Shown here one piece after another: positions 1-7,636 of a stretch of DNA of 64,000 nt (position 1 is the stretch's first letter; each line of letters starts with the position of its first letter). The notes below the pieces were generated by a model. That model ran no database searches and was not told where the DNA came from. It saw nothing but the letters and a program-made list of their open reading frames with translations. This DNA comes from Clostridia bacterium (GTDB lineage: Bacteria > Bacillota > Clostridia > Lachnospirales > Anaerotignaceae). Position numbers and translations under genes: made by a program. The stretch is taken from NCBI GenBank assembly GCA_022786605.1, contig JALFWW010000002.1:62001-126000 (forward strand). The letters run 5' to 3'.

Positions 1-189
1 GACTGCCATCTGACAGATGCCGCCAAGGAAAAAATCAAACTGGCTTATGAAGGCATCAAAAAGAACGGCAAGGAAGTTTTCATCGGTGTCAACACCCGCA
101 ATCAGCGGATGTATATGATGGGCGTGCGGAACCAGAATGGGGAATGGATTGGCTTTTTTGAGCGGTTTGAACTGAATCTGGCGAAATAA
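1..189 (+). CDS. C-terminal fragment of an unrecognised protein
   Basis: An open frame runs from the first base to a TAA at 187-189 and gives the last 62 residues of a protein whose start lies outside the window. The fragment is mixed alpha/beta in character and ends in FFERFELNLAK; I see no catalytic motif, cysteine cluster or membrane segment. Codon use (many GGC, AAA, ATC) fits the neighbouring genes, so it is probably a genuine gene end. I do not recognise the family. It converges tail to tail with the MATE gene at 413-1777, with a repeat element in between. Confidence 0.6.
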   Translation, partial: DCHLTDAAKEKIKLAYEGIKKNGKEVFIGVNTRNQRMYMMGVRNQNGEWIGFFERFELNLAK

Positions 190-215
190 AAAACAGTGGG
201 AAATCTTTGCTTTCG

Positions 216-402
216 GGGGCATCTTCATAAGAAAACAAAGAAAGCTGAAATCCTTATGATAACAGAGGATTCCAGCTTTCTGATTTCTGCTGTGATTTTA
301 TTTTGATATGCTTTCTTTTGAAAACAGCCGTCGCAATTTTCCGTAAGAAATCAAAGAAAGGAAAAAACGATGTTTTCTGAAGGGGAAGTTGTTTTCCGGC
401 TG
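216..402 (+). repeat. Dispersed intergenic element, copy 1
   Basis: This stretch matches 61577-61757 over its whole length and, in reverse orientation, 42698-42852. It starts with ATCTTCATAAGAAAAC, is followed by a hairpin (239-281), then a block containing ACAGCCGTCGCAATTTTCC and TAAGAAATCAAAGAAAG, and ends with ATGTTTTCTGAAGGGGAAG. The first and last segments form an imperfect inverted repeat (TAAGAAAAC against GTTTTCTGA). It lies between two converging genes. No protein-coding potential is apparent. Confidence 0.7.
239..281. terminator. Hairpin of repeat copy 1, probably a bidirectional terminator
   Basis: AGAAAGCTGAAATCC pairs with GGATTCCAGCTTTCT across a 13-nt loop with one G-U pair. 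U-rich sequence follows on both strands. The stem differs from that of the copy at 61600-61641 at several positions but pairing is kept on both sides. It sits between two converging genes. Confidence 0.65.
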
Positions 403-412
403 TTTTTGCTTG

Positions 413-1777
413 TTATTTCGCTGTTATACGGCGTTTGGGTTTCGGTCCGTGATGTTGCCAAGGGCGCATATGGTAGAACCAGAAAGACATGGCGGCGGAT
501 AATGTCCAGCCAATGGGCCAGGACAGCCAGATGCCTGTGGAGTCCATGGAAAGCATCTTTACAAAGAGATATGCCAGCACCACACGGAGCACCAGATCGG
601 TGAATGTGGTGGTGGTGAAATAAGCAATGGAACTGGTGCCTCTCAGTACCCCGTCACACATGGCTTTGACCATGACCACAAAGTAGAAGGGGGATACGAT
701 CCGCAGGAACATCATGCCCGCATGGATGGCATTGGGACTGCCGTTATCCAAGAACAGACCGATGGCATAACGCCCTAAGAACAGGTAAATCACCACAAAG
801 GGCAGACATACCAGAGCGCCCATACGGAGGCTTTCTTTTAAGCCCTCTGTGATGCGGCTTTCCTTATGAGCACCAATGTTCTGGGCTGTAAAGGAAGAAA
901 GACCGTTGGCAAGGGTGGACATACAGGTCACGGAGAATGTGTTCAGCTTGATGGCGGAAGAATATCCCGCAATGACGGCGGAGCCAAAGCTGTTGACCAG
1001 ACTCTGAATGAACAGGTTCCCTACGGAAACAAAACTCTGCTGTAAAATGCTGGGCACGGCAATGACGGAAATCTGTCCAAGGAGATGGAAGGAAAACCGA
1101 GGGAACCGCTTTGTGGTGGGGATCTGTTTCAGACGATGACGCAGTGCCCATAATGCCAGCAAAGAGGAAATGCCCTGTGCCGCGAAAGTTGCCCATGCCA
1201 CACCAGCTACGCCCATGTCAAAAACAATGACGAACAAGAGGTCCAGCAGGATGTTGCCGATGGAGGAGCCGATGAGGAAATACAAAGGCGTTTTGGAATC
1301 CCCCAGCGCCGTGAATATGCCTGTGCAGATGTTATACAGAAACAGGAACAGAAACCCATATATGTAGATATTCAGATACAGGGCACCGTCGGAGAATATG
1401 TTTTCCGGTGTCTGAAGCATCCGCAGCATATTTTTCCCCTGCCAAACACCAAATACTGTCAGGATGATACTCATGACCAGACAGGTGATGAATATGGTGC
1501 TGATGGCGCATTTCAGATGGATGTATTGTCTGCCGCCAAAGAGTCTGGAAATGATGACAGCGCAGCCGGCGCAGCTGCCAATGGCGATGGCCATAAAGAT
1601 CATCGTGATGGGATAAGATGCCCCAACGGCTGCCAGCGCGTCCTCCCCGATGAATCGTCCCGCAATGATACTGTCAGCAATGTTATACATTTGCTGGAAA
1701 GCCACGCTGATGAGCATGGGAATGGAAAAACTCCACAGCAATTTGCGGATATTGCCTGTGGTTAAATCCGTAATCAT
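413..1777 (-). CDS. MATE family efflux transporter
   Basis: A 454-residue integral membrane protein with about 12 hydrophobic segments, the size and character of the MATE multidrug/toxin extrusion family, which exports small molecules by Na+ or H+ antiport. The N-terminal stretch FSIPMLISVAFQQMYNIADS and the repeated SILQQSFVSVGNLFIQ in the second half are typical of the two pseudo-symmetric MATE bundles. A GGGGG-type ribosome binding site lies just before the ATG. It is a close paralogue of the gene at 2003-3349 (conspicuous identity from the first residues), so the pair arose by tandem duplication. The substrate cannot be read from sequence. Its 3' end lies about 10 bases from the repeat element. 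Confidence 0.93.
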   Translation of the reverse strand: MITDLTTGNIRKLLWSFSIPMLISVAFQQMYNIADSIIAGRFIGEDALAAVGASYPITMIFMAIAIGSCAGCAVIISRLFGGRQYIHLKCAISTIFITCLVMSIILTVFGVWQGKNMLRMLQTPENIFSDGALYLNIYIYGFLFLFLYNICTGIFTALGDSKTPLYFLIGSSIGNILLDLLFVIVFDMGVAGVAWATFAAQGISSLLALWALRHRLKQIPTTKRFPRFSFHLLGQISVIAVPSILQQSFVSVGNLFIQSLVNSFGSAVIAGYSSAIKLNTFSVTCMSTLANGLSSFTAQNIGAHKESRITEGLKESLRMGALVCLPFVVIYLFLGRYAIGLFLDNGSPNAIHAGMMFLRIVSPFYFVVMVKAMCDGVLRGTSSIAYFTTTTFTDLVLRVVLAYLFVKMLSMDSTGIWLSWPIGWTLSAAMSFWFYHMRPWQHHGPKPKRRITAK

Positions 1778-1890
1778 AAACTGCCCCCTTTCGTAACATG
1801 CATATTCCGATCACGTCCTTTTCTTTCATTGTATACAAAAGTAAGGCGAAGGGCAAGGGAAAAAGGCTTCGCTTCAAATGGTTTTATATC

Positions 1891-1998
1891 AAACATTGTG
1901 TTTCATTGATTTCTGAAAGGAAACTGGATGAAGAGAAAAAATAATTCCCATAAAAAAATATGGCTGGAACCTTTTATGTTGTAAGGTCATCAGCCATA
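1891..1998 (-). repeat. Partial copy of the dispersed element with terminator hairpin
   Basis: AAACATTGT followed by TGATTTCTGAAAGGAAAC (1907-1924) matches the right half of the element as it appears at 42721-42760. The ATGGCTGG/CAGCCAT hairpin follows at 1960-1998, where the element hairpin would be expected. The middle of the element is missing. The match is short and was judged by eye. Confidence 0.4.
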
Positions 1999-2003
1999 TT
2001 TTT
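1953..2003 (-). terminator. Terminator of the upstream MATE gene
   Basis: On the minus strand just after the stop codon of the gene at 2003-3349, ATGGCTG pairs with CAGCCAT around an inner AAGGT/ACCTT stem, followed by U-rich sequence. A-rich sequence on the other side would let it act in both directions. It separates the two MATE genes into independent transcripts. Confidence 0.7.
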
Positions 2004-3349
2004 TATAAAGTATCGTAAGAGCGTTTTTCCCATGGTTTTTTCCGATAGAACACATAGGAAAGCACGCAGGAGATGCTCCAGCCGAAAGGCCAGGACAGCC
2101 AGATGCCAGTGGAGCCAAGCCCCAGACCAATGGCAAAGACGAAAGCCAATACCACACGGAGCACAAGGTCTGTGAATGTGGTGGTCATGAAGTACAACAT
2201 GGCACTGCCCCCTCGCAGCACCCCGTCACACATGACTTTGGTGGATACCACGAAGTAGAAAGGTGTGACGATTTTCAGGAACATGGCGCCGGCAGCAATG
2301 GCTTCGGCGCTTTCGCTTTTCATGAACAGCCCCATGGCGGCTTCGCTGAAGAAGAAGTACACCAGCACAAAGGGCAGGGATACCAGAATGCCCATTTTGG
2401 CACCGGCGCGGAAGCCTTCCTGCACACGGTCTTTTTTGCCTGCCCCCAGATTTTGGGCGGTGAAAGAGGAAAGCCCGTTGGAAAGGGTGGTCATGCAGGT
2501 AACGCCGAATGTGTTCAGCTTGATGGCGCCGGAATAGCCCGCAATGACAGCGGAACCGTAGCTGTTGACCAGACCCTGTATGAACAGGTTCCCCACAGAT
2601 ACGAAGCACTGCTGCAAAATGCTGGGGACTGCCACTTTTGTGACCTGACCCAATACGGTGAAAGAAAACAGACGAAAAGGTCCGGTGGTCTGGAGTTTTT
2701 TCAGACGGAAAAACAGTGTGATGAGGGCAAGGACGCAGGCAATGCCCTGTGCCAGAAAGGTTGCCCATGCCACACCTGCCACGCCCATGTCAAAGGCAAT
2801 GACGAAAAGTAAGTCCAAAGCGATATTCCCCAAAGAGGAACCGATGAGGAAATATAAAGGCGTCCGGGAGTCTCCCAGAGCCGTGAAAATACCTGTGCCT
2901 ACGTTATACAAAAACAGGAACAGGAACCCTAAAATATAAATATGCAGATACAAAGAAGCGTCGGAAAAAATGTTTTCCGGTGTCCGCAAAAGCAGCAGCA
3001 GGTGATCATCCTGCCAGATGCCAAAGAGGGAAAGCGCAAGACTTACCGCAACGCCGGCGCAGCAAATGGTGCCTACGGCTGTTTTTAGCATGGCGTAATG
3101 CCTGCTGCCGAACAGCTGGGATACGACGACGGTACAGCCGATGCTGCTGCCGATGGCAACTGCCATGAAGATCATGGTGATGGGGTAGGATGCCCCTACG
3201 GCTGCCAGCGCTTGTTCCCCAATGAACCGCCCGGCAATGACGCTGTCGGCAATGTTGTAAAACTGCTGGAAAACCACACTGATGAGCATGGGAATGGAAA
3301 ATGCCCAGAGCAGACGACTGGTATTGCCTGTAGTCAGGTCTGTATTCAT
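2003..3349 (-). CDS. MATE family efflux transporter (tandem paralogue)
   Basis: 448 residues, about 12 membrane segments, MATE family. The start at 3349 is preferred over upstream in-frame codons because AAAGGAGA lies 8-9 bases before it and because the N-terminus (MNTDLTTGNTSRLLWAFSIP) then aligns with that of the neighbouring copy (MITDLTTGNIRKLLWSFSIP). The longer frame reaching 3541 would add 64 residues with no family match. Both halves carry the conserved IPMLISV...QQ.YNIADS and VPSILQQCFVSVGNLF stretches. It is followed by its own terminator. Export of a toxic or metabolic small molecule is inferred from the family only. Confidence 0.93.
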   Translation of the reverse strand: MNTDLTTGNTSRLLWAFSIPMLISVVFQQFYNIADSVIAGRFIGEQALAAVGASYPITMIFMAVAIGSSIGCTVVVSQLFGSRHYAMLKTAVGTICCAGVAVSLALSLFGIWQDDHLLLLLRTPENIFSDASLYLHIYILGFLFLFLYNVGTGIFTALGDSRTPLYFLIGSSLGNIALDLLFVIAFDMGVAGVAWATFLAQGIACVLALITLFFRLKKLQTTGPFRLFSFTVLGQVTKVAVPSILQQCFVSVGNLFIQGLVNSYGSAVIAGYSGAIKLNTFGVTCMTTLSNGLSSFTAQNLGAGKKDRVQEGFRAGAKMGILVSLPFVLVYFFFSEAAMGLFMKSESAEAIAAGAMFLKIVTPFYFVVSTKVMCDGVLRGGSAMLYFMTTTFTDLVLRVVLAFVFAIGLGLGSTGIWLSWPFGWSISCVLSYVFYRKKPWEKRSYDTL

Positions 3350-3807
3350 GAAAAAATCTCCTTTCTGATAAATGGAAATGGCAGTATTTCTTTGAAGAAA
3401 AGTATGTGAAAAACATATCAAAGTCAGTATAATACTTTTCTGAAAGAAAGAAAATAGTTTTGTGTTGCAGATTGTCAAAAAACTAGATTTTATACATTTT
3501 TCAAGAACGCGGAAGGGCTTGGGAAACAAAGAGTTTCCCAACTGGAATCCGCAGGTGGAATTTATTTCCGGCGAGGAAAAGCAGGAGTTTCAAGGATTTT
3601 GAGCCGATGGAACTCTTGCTTTATACTGCTGTCTATTCGTCAAAGGCTTGAATGAAATGAGCCTTTGACGACAGGGTATCGACTTTTTCGATACCCTGAA
3701 ATAGTTTTGCGGTGTTTATTTTTTGTGAAAGTCTGTTTTTTACCTCGCCACTTCCAAGGTTTTGTGATATGATAATCGGACAATAAAGGAAAAAAGGAGG
3801 GTTTTGC
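3350..3807. other. Gene-free stretch with three strong hairpins
   Basis: 458 bases between divergent genes. It holds a 9-bp stem (TTGGGAAAC / GTTTCCCAA, near 3519-3540) and two adjacent perfect hairpins at 3638-3670 and 3672-3698. A 46-codon frame around 3462-3601 lacks a ribosome binding site and is not called. The tdk ribosome binding site (AAAAAGGAGG) is at 3791-3800. Confidence 0.5.
3638..3698. other. Tandem perfect hairpins upstream of tdk
   Basis: CGTCAAAGGCT pairs with AGCCTTTGACG (3638-3670), and one base later CAGGGTATCG pairs with CGATACCCTG (3672-3698). Neither is followed by an immediate T-run, so neither is a standard terminator. They could be a structured leader or small RNA, or a palindromic repeat unit. 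Function unknown. Confidence 0.55.
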
Positions 3808-4401
3808 GTGGCAAAACTATATTTTCGATATGGCGCCATGGGCAGTTCCAAGTCCGCTCAGGCACTGATTACCAAGTTCAATTACGAGGAAAAGGACATG
3901 CAGGTATGGCTCATGAAGCCTGCGGTGGATACCAGAGATGGCGAAGGTGTGGTAAAAAGCCGCATCGGTCTGGAAGCCCCTGCTTATGTGGTGACAGCGG
4001 ATGTGGATTTGTTTGCCCTGTTCCAGAAGGGAGAGCGGGAAAAACAGTTCTATGATGTTATCATCGCTGACGAAGCCCAGTTCTTCCAGCCGGAGCAGAT
4101 CGACCAGCTCCGGGATATTGTGGATACCTATAATGTGCCGGTGTTCTGTTATGGTCTGCGGACAGACTTCCGCACAAAACTGTTTCCTGGCAGCGCCCGT
4201 CTGCTGGAAATCGCGGACTCCATCACAGAACTGAAAACTGTTTGCAGCTGCGGCAGCAAAGCCACTGTCAACGCAAGACTGAGCGAGGACGGACGTGTTA
4301 TCACCGAAGGTCAGCAGGTCATGCTGGGCGGCAACGAAAGCTATGAACCCATGTGTTATAAATGTTGGAAAAAAGCGCTGGAAAAGGAGAAGGAAGCATG
4401 A
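3808..4401 (+). CDS. tdk: Thymidine kinase (type II)
   Basis: Phosphorylates thymidine to dTMP with ATP in the pyrimidine salvage pathway. 197 residues, normal for bacterial type II enzymes. The phosphate-binding loop is GAMGSSKS (9-16), a variant of the usual GxMxSGKS in which the glycine before the lysine is serine. The catalytic glutamate is in IADEAQFF (E89). Zinc cysteines are C146/C148 and C183/C186. GTG start at 3808 with AAAAAGGAGG seven bases upstream. The stop overlaps the ATG of the HD nucleotidase gene (ATGA), so the two are translationally coupled and probably act together in nucleotide salvage. Confidence 0.93.
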   Translation: MAKLYFRYGAMGSSKSAQALITKFNYEEKDMQVWLMKPAVDTRDGEGVVKSRIGLEAPAYVVTADVDLFALFQKGEREKQFYDVIIADEAQFFQPEQIDQLRDIVDTYNVPVFCYGLRTDFRTKLFPGSARLLEIADSITELKTVCSCGSKATVNARLSEDGRVITEGQQVMLGGNESYEPMCYKCWKKALEKEKEA

Positions 4402-4994
4402 CACCGAGAGAATTTATCGCGTTTTTGCATCTGGCAGAACGGCTCAAAGATAATACCCGCCATTCCACCACCAGTCAGGGGCGTCCCGAAAGCGTGGCGG
4501 AACACAGCTGGCGTGTGGCGCTGATGGCTATGCTCCTTTCTGGAGAGGCCGAAGGCGTTGATCTGAATAAGGTGCTGCGGATGTGCGTCATCCATGATCT
4601 GGGAGAGGCCATTACCGGAGACATTCCTTCTTTCTGGAAAACAAAAGAAGATACGGCAAAAGAGGACAGAGAAGTCTTTGCCCTGGCGGAAAGCCTGCCG
4701 GAGCCTGTCAGAAGCGAATGGAAAGCCCTGTTTCAGGAAATGATAGAAATGAAAACGCCGGAAGCCCGTGTGTATAAGGCATTGGATAAGCTGGAGGCGG
4801 TTTTGCAGCACAACGAAGCTCCTTTGTCCACATGGATTCCTTTGGAATATGAACTCAATCAGACTTACGGCATGGAAGAAGCGAAGGCATCCATTCCTTT
4901 TCTGGAAGCGGTGCGGCATTTGGCAGTGACAGACACGAAAGAGAAGCTGCGGAAAGAATTGACACAAACAATTGGGGAAAAAGAGAAGGTGTAA
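4398..4994 (+). CDS. HD-domain protein, YfbR-like 5'-nucleotidase
   Basis: 198 residues with the HD metal-dependent phosphohydrolase pattern: H36 in AEHSW, H66-D67 in VIHDLGEA, and D130 in YKALDKLE. These match the YfbR/HDDC2 group, which dephosphorylates deoxyribonucleoside 5'-monophosphates. The start at 4398 overlaps the tdk stop and has GGAGAAGGA upstream; an earlier in-frame start (4362) lies inside tdk. Coupling to tdk suggests a role in setting dNMP/nucleoside balance. Substrate specificity is inferred. Confidence 0.85.
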   Translation: MTPREFIAFLHLAERLKDNTRHSTTSQGRPESVAEHSWRVALMAMLLSGEAEGVDLNKVLRMCVIHDLGEAITGDIPSFWKTKEDTAKEDREVFALAESLPEPVRSEWKALFQEMIEMKTPEARVYKALDKLEAVLQHNEAPLSTWIPLEYELNQTYGMEEAKASIPFLEAVRHLAVTDTKEKLRKELTQTIGEKEKV

Positions 4995-5000
4995 TAAGAA

Positions 5001-6335
5001 ATGGTTCGTTCACGAATGAGACTTTCCAATTTGCAGATCGTTGCTTTGGGATATTTTCTGGTGATCCTCACAGGAACATTGCTGCTGATGCTGCCTGTTG
5101 CCACACAGGAAGGGCAGCCGCCTACATCGGCACTGGATGCCCTCTTTACAGCGGTGTCCGCTTCCTGCGTGACGGGGCTGGTGGTAGTGGATACAGGCAC
5201 TCACTGGACATTGTTTGGACAATTGGTCATACTGGGACTCATACAGATCGGGGGACTTGGTTTTATGACCATCTCTCTGGGCTTTTTGCTGCTTATGCGA
5301 AAGCGGATCGGTCTGCGTCACCGGGAAGTGATGGTGGAAAGCATCAACTCCATGCAGCTCGGCGGCATTGTACGGCTCACAAGAAAGATTTTGTACGGCA
5401 CACTGTTTATAGAGGGGCTGGGGGCATTGCTCCTTTCCATCCGTTTCATACCACAGTTTGGCTGGAAACAGGGGGCATACTTCAGTGTGTTCCACTCTAT
5501 ATCCGCTTTTTGCAACGCGGGTTTTGATCTCTTTGGCAATTATAATTCCATTGTGGCTTATGCCGATGACCCATTGGTGAACTTTACCCTCATGGGGCTC
5601 ATCACCATGGGCGGTCTGGGCTTTCTGGTCTGGGAGGATTTGTGGCAGCAGAAATGGTCTTTTCGTCATTTGCGCCTCCAGACGAAAATCGTACTGAGTA
5701 CATCCTTTGCCCTGACGGTAGGCGGCGGTTTTCTGCTGCTTTTGCTGGAGCGGAACAATCTGAATGTAGATATGAGCAACAGCGAAAGACTGCTCACTGC
5801 TTTTTTCCAGTCCTGTACCGCCAGAACGGCAGGATTTAACAGCGTGGACCCCGGTGCCATGACCAGCGGCAGCAAAATGCTCATGATGCTCCTCATGTTC
5901 ATCGGCGGCAGCCCCGGCTCCACCGCTGGCGGCATCAAGACCACCACACTGATGGTCATTCTCATGTATACACTGGCTGGGGTGCGTCACGCCCGCAGCG
6001 CCAATATTTTTGGCAGACGGCTGGAAGAAGACGCCCTGCACAAAGCCATTTATGTATTTTTTGTCAACTTGATATTTGTGATTTTCGGTACCATCGCTAT
6101 ATGCTGTGTGCAAAATCTGGAACTGACAGATGTGATTTTTGAAGCGTTTTCCGCTATGGGTACCGTAGGCATTTCCACAGGCATCACCAGAGAGCTGGAG
6201 GAATTCTCCCGTCTGGTCATTATTTTCCTCATGTACTGCGGCAGGGTGGGCAGCATTTCCTTTGCCGTAGCCCTTATGGAACGGAAAGCGGCGCCGCCTG
6301 TGACCATGCCTCTGGAAAAGATTACCATTGGATGA
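5001..6335 (+). CDS. ktrB: Potassium uptake channel subunit KtrB
   Basis: 444-residue membrane protein of the TrkH/KtrB superfamily, which conducts K+ (often Na+-dependent) through a dimer of four-fold pseudo-symmetric chains. All four selectivity-filter loops are visible: SCVTGL (about 55-60), FCNAGF (170-175), ARTAGF (274-279) and GTVGIS (387-392). The glycine-rich gate loop GGSPGSTAGGIKTTT (302-316) is the family hallmark. It sits 25 bases before ktrA, giving the complete channel. KtrAB channels in Firmicutes are often inhibited by cyclic di-AMP binding to KtrA; a c-di-AMP phosphodiesterase gene (pgpH) is elsewhere in this window. Confidence 0.95.
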   Translation: MVRSRMRLSNLQIVALGYFLVILTGTLLLMLPVATQEGQPPTSALDALFTAVSASCVTGLVVVDTGTHWTLFGQLVILGLIQIGGLGFMTISLGFLLLMRKRIGLRHREVMVESINSMQLGGIVRLTRKILYGTLFIEGLGALLLSIRFIPQFGWKQGAYFSVFHSISAFCNAGFDLFGNYNSIVAYADDPLVNFTLMGLITMGGLGFLVWEDLWQQKWSFRHLRLQTKIVLSTSFALTVGGGFLLLLLERNNLNVDMSNSERLLTAFFQSCTARTAGFNSVDPGAMTSGSKMLMMLLMFIGGSPGSTAGGIKTTTLMVILMYTLAGVRHARSANIFGRRLEEDALHKAIYVFFVNLIFVIFGTIAICCVQNLELTDVIFEAFSAMGTVGISTGITRELEEFSRLVIIFLMYCGRVGSISFAVALMERKAAPPVTMPLEKITIG

Positions 6336-6360
6336 TTTAGATATATAACAGGAGGAAGTT

Positions 6361-7011
6361 ATGGAAGTGAAATCCTTTTTGATTATTGGTATGGGTTCTT
6401 TTGGACATCATCTGTGCCGTTCTTTGGCAGAAAATGAATGTGAGATCATGGTGGTGGATAAGGATTCGGAAGCGGTGGAAGATGTACTGTCTTTGGGGGT
6501 CAGCGGACGTGTGGGCGACTGCACCAACATTGATGTGCTCCGTTCTTTCAGCATTGACCTGTTCGACGCTTGTTTTGTCTGCATGGGCACAAATTTTAAA
6601 AACAGTTTGCAGATTTCCAGTTTCCTGAAGGAACTGGGGGCAAAAAAGGTCTATGCCAAAGCTGATGAGGACATTCAGGCGAAATTTCTGAAAAGAAACG
6701 GCGCTGATGTAGTCATTTATCCTGAAAAAAATGTGGCGGAGCAGATCGCCATTGCCGCAAGCTCCGATAATATCTTTGACTGCATCCCCTTTGTGGAGGA
6801 TTATTACATCGCGGAAATCCGCCCCATGGATCGCTGGCTGGGCAGAACTGTTTTGGATGTGAATTTCCGTGCCCGGTATAATCTGAATATCGTTGCGGTG
6901 AAGCAGGAGGAGGGCGTGATCCCCATTCCCGGTCCCAACTACGTATTCAACGAAGACGAACATATCATGGTACTGGGGCACATCAACGACATCCGCCGGG
7001 TGGCTTACTGA
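6361..7011 (+). CDS. ktrA: Potassium uptake regulatory subunit KtrA (RCK)
   Basis: 216 residues. The N-terminal Rossmann fold has the nucleotide-binding motif GMGSFG (10-15) and an acidic residue at the end of strand 2 (VVDKDSEA), as expected for the RCK_N domain that binds ATP/ADP. The C-terminal part from about 135 is an RCK_C domain, the site where cyclic di-AMP binds in characterised KtrA/KtrC proteins. It forms an octameric ring on KtrB and gates the channel. AGGAGGAAGTT precedes the ATG. The stop is separated by one base from the next start. Confidence 0.94.
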   Translation: MEVKSFLIIGMGSFGHHLCRSLAENECEIMVVDKDSEAVEDVLSLGVSGRVGDCTNIDVLRSFSIDLFDACFVCMGTNFKNSLQISSFLKELGAKKVYAKADEDIQAKFLKRNGADVVIYPEKNVAEQIAIAASSDNIFDCIPFVEDYYIAEIRPMDRWLGRTVLDVNFRARYNLNIVAVKQEEGVIPIPGPNYVFNEDEHIMVLGHINDIRRVAY

Positions 7012-7012
7012 T

Positions 7013-7456
7013 ATGGAGCTGCGGCAGATCACTACGGGAAAAACAGACTTTATGGATTTGCTCCTATTGGGAGATGAACAGGAAGAAATGGTCATGAAAT
7101 ATCTGGAAAGAGGAGAGATGGCAGTCCTGTTTGACGGGGAAGATGCCATTGCCCTTTCCGTTGTGACAAAAGAGGGAGAAGACCTGTGGGAACTGAAAAA
7201 CATTGCCGTCCTACCTTCTTTTCAGGGGAAAGGATATGGAAAAAAGCTGGTGCGGTTCTGGCAGGAAAAACTGCAAGGACAGGGCATTTTGCAGGTGGGA
7301 ACAGGAGAAACACCCAAAACCATGGGATTTTATACAACCTGCGGCTTCCAATTCTCTCATAGAATCACGGATTTTTTCGTTCATCATTATGACCATCCCA
7401 TTGTAGAGGATGGCATACTGCTCAAAGATATGGTCTATTTTTCGTATAAACTGTAA
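7013..7456 (+). CDS. GNAT family N-acetyltransferase
   Basis: 147 residues with the acetyl-CoA binding signature KNIAVLPSFQGKGYGKKLV (motif A, about 62-80) and the C-terminal MGFYTTCGFQFSHR stretch where the GNAT core aligns the acceptor. The start follows the ktrA stop by one base, so it is the last gene of the potassium-transport transcript, ahead of a terminator. The acceptor could be a small amine or a protein; nothing in the sequence decides this. Confidence 0.9.
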   Translation: MELRQITTGKTDFMDLLLLGDEQEEMVMKYLERGEMAVLFDGEDAIALSVVTKEGEDLWELKNIAVLPSFQGKGYGKKLVRFWQEKLQGQGILQVGTGETPKTMGFYTTCGFQFSHRITDFFVHHYDHPIVEDGILLKDMVYFSYKL

Positions 7457-7498
7457 AAAGTATGGGAAAGAAATTACAATTTCCTTAAAGTTTTGTAA

Positions 7499-7545
7499 AG
7501 CCTTTGGTTTTCGGGTATTTTATGCTTGCGCCAAAGGCTGTTTTT
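7499..7545 (+). terminator. Terminator of the tdk-ktrBA-GNAT run
   Basis: AGCCTTTGG (7499-7507) pairs with CCAAAGGCT (7531-7539), followed by GTTTTTC. The loop is AT-rich and about 23 nt. A -10 like TATAAT (7555-7560), probably for secA, follows it. Confidence 0.7.
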
Positions 7546-7636
7546 CTGCTAAACTATAATAATGTAAAAGTATGCCTATGAGAAAGCATGGATTTCCAAG
7601 GGACATACAGGAAAAAGAAAAAATGAGGTGAACCAA

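Noticed and set aside
370-603. 77-codon frame on the + strand overlapping the MATE gene end
   Set aside because: Begins inside repeat copy 1 and continues antisense to the MATE gene; the translation resembles no family.
3349-3541. 64-residue N-terminal extension of the second MATE protein
   Set aside because: It has no match to the paralogue's N-terminus, and the internal ATG at 3349 has the good ribosome binding site.
3462-3601. Frame of about 46 codons ending GEEKQEFQGF
   Set aside because: The composition looks protein-like, but there is no ATG with a ribosome binding site and no recognisable family. It could be a gene remnant, which is not enough for a call.
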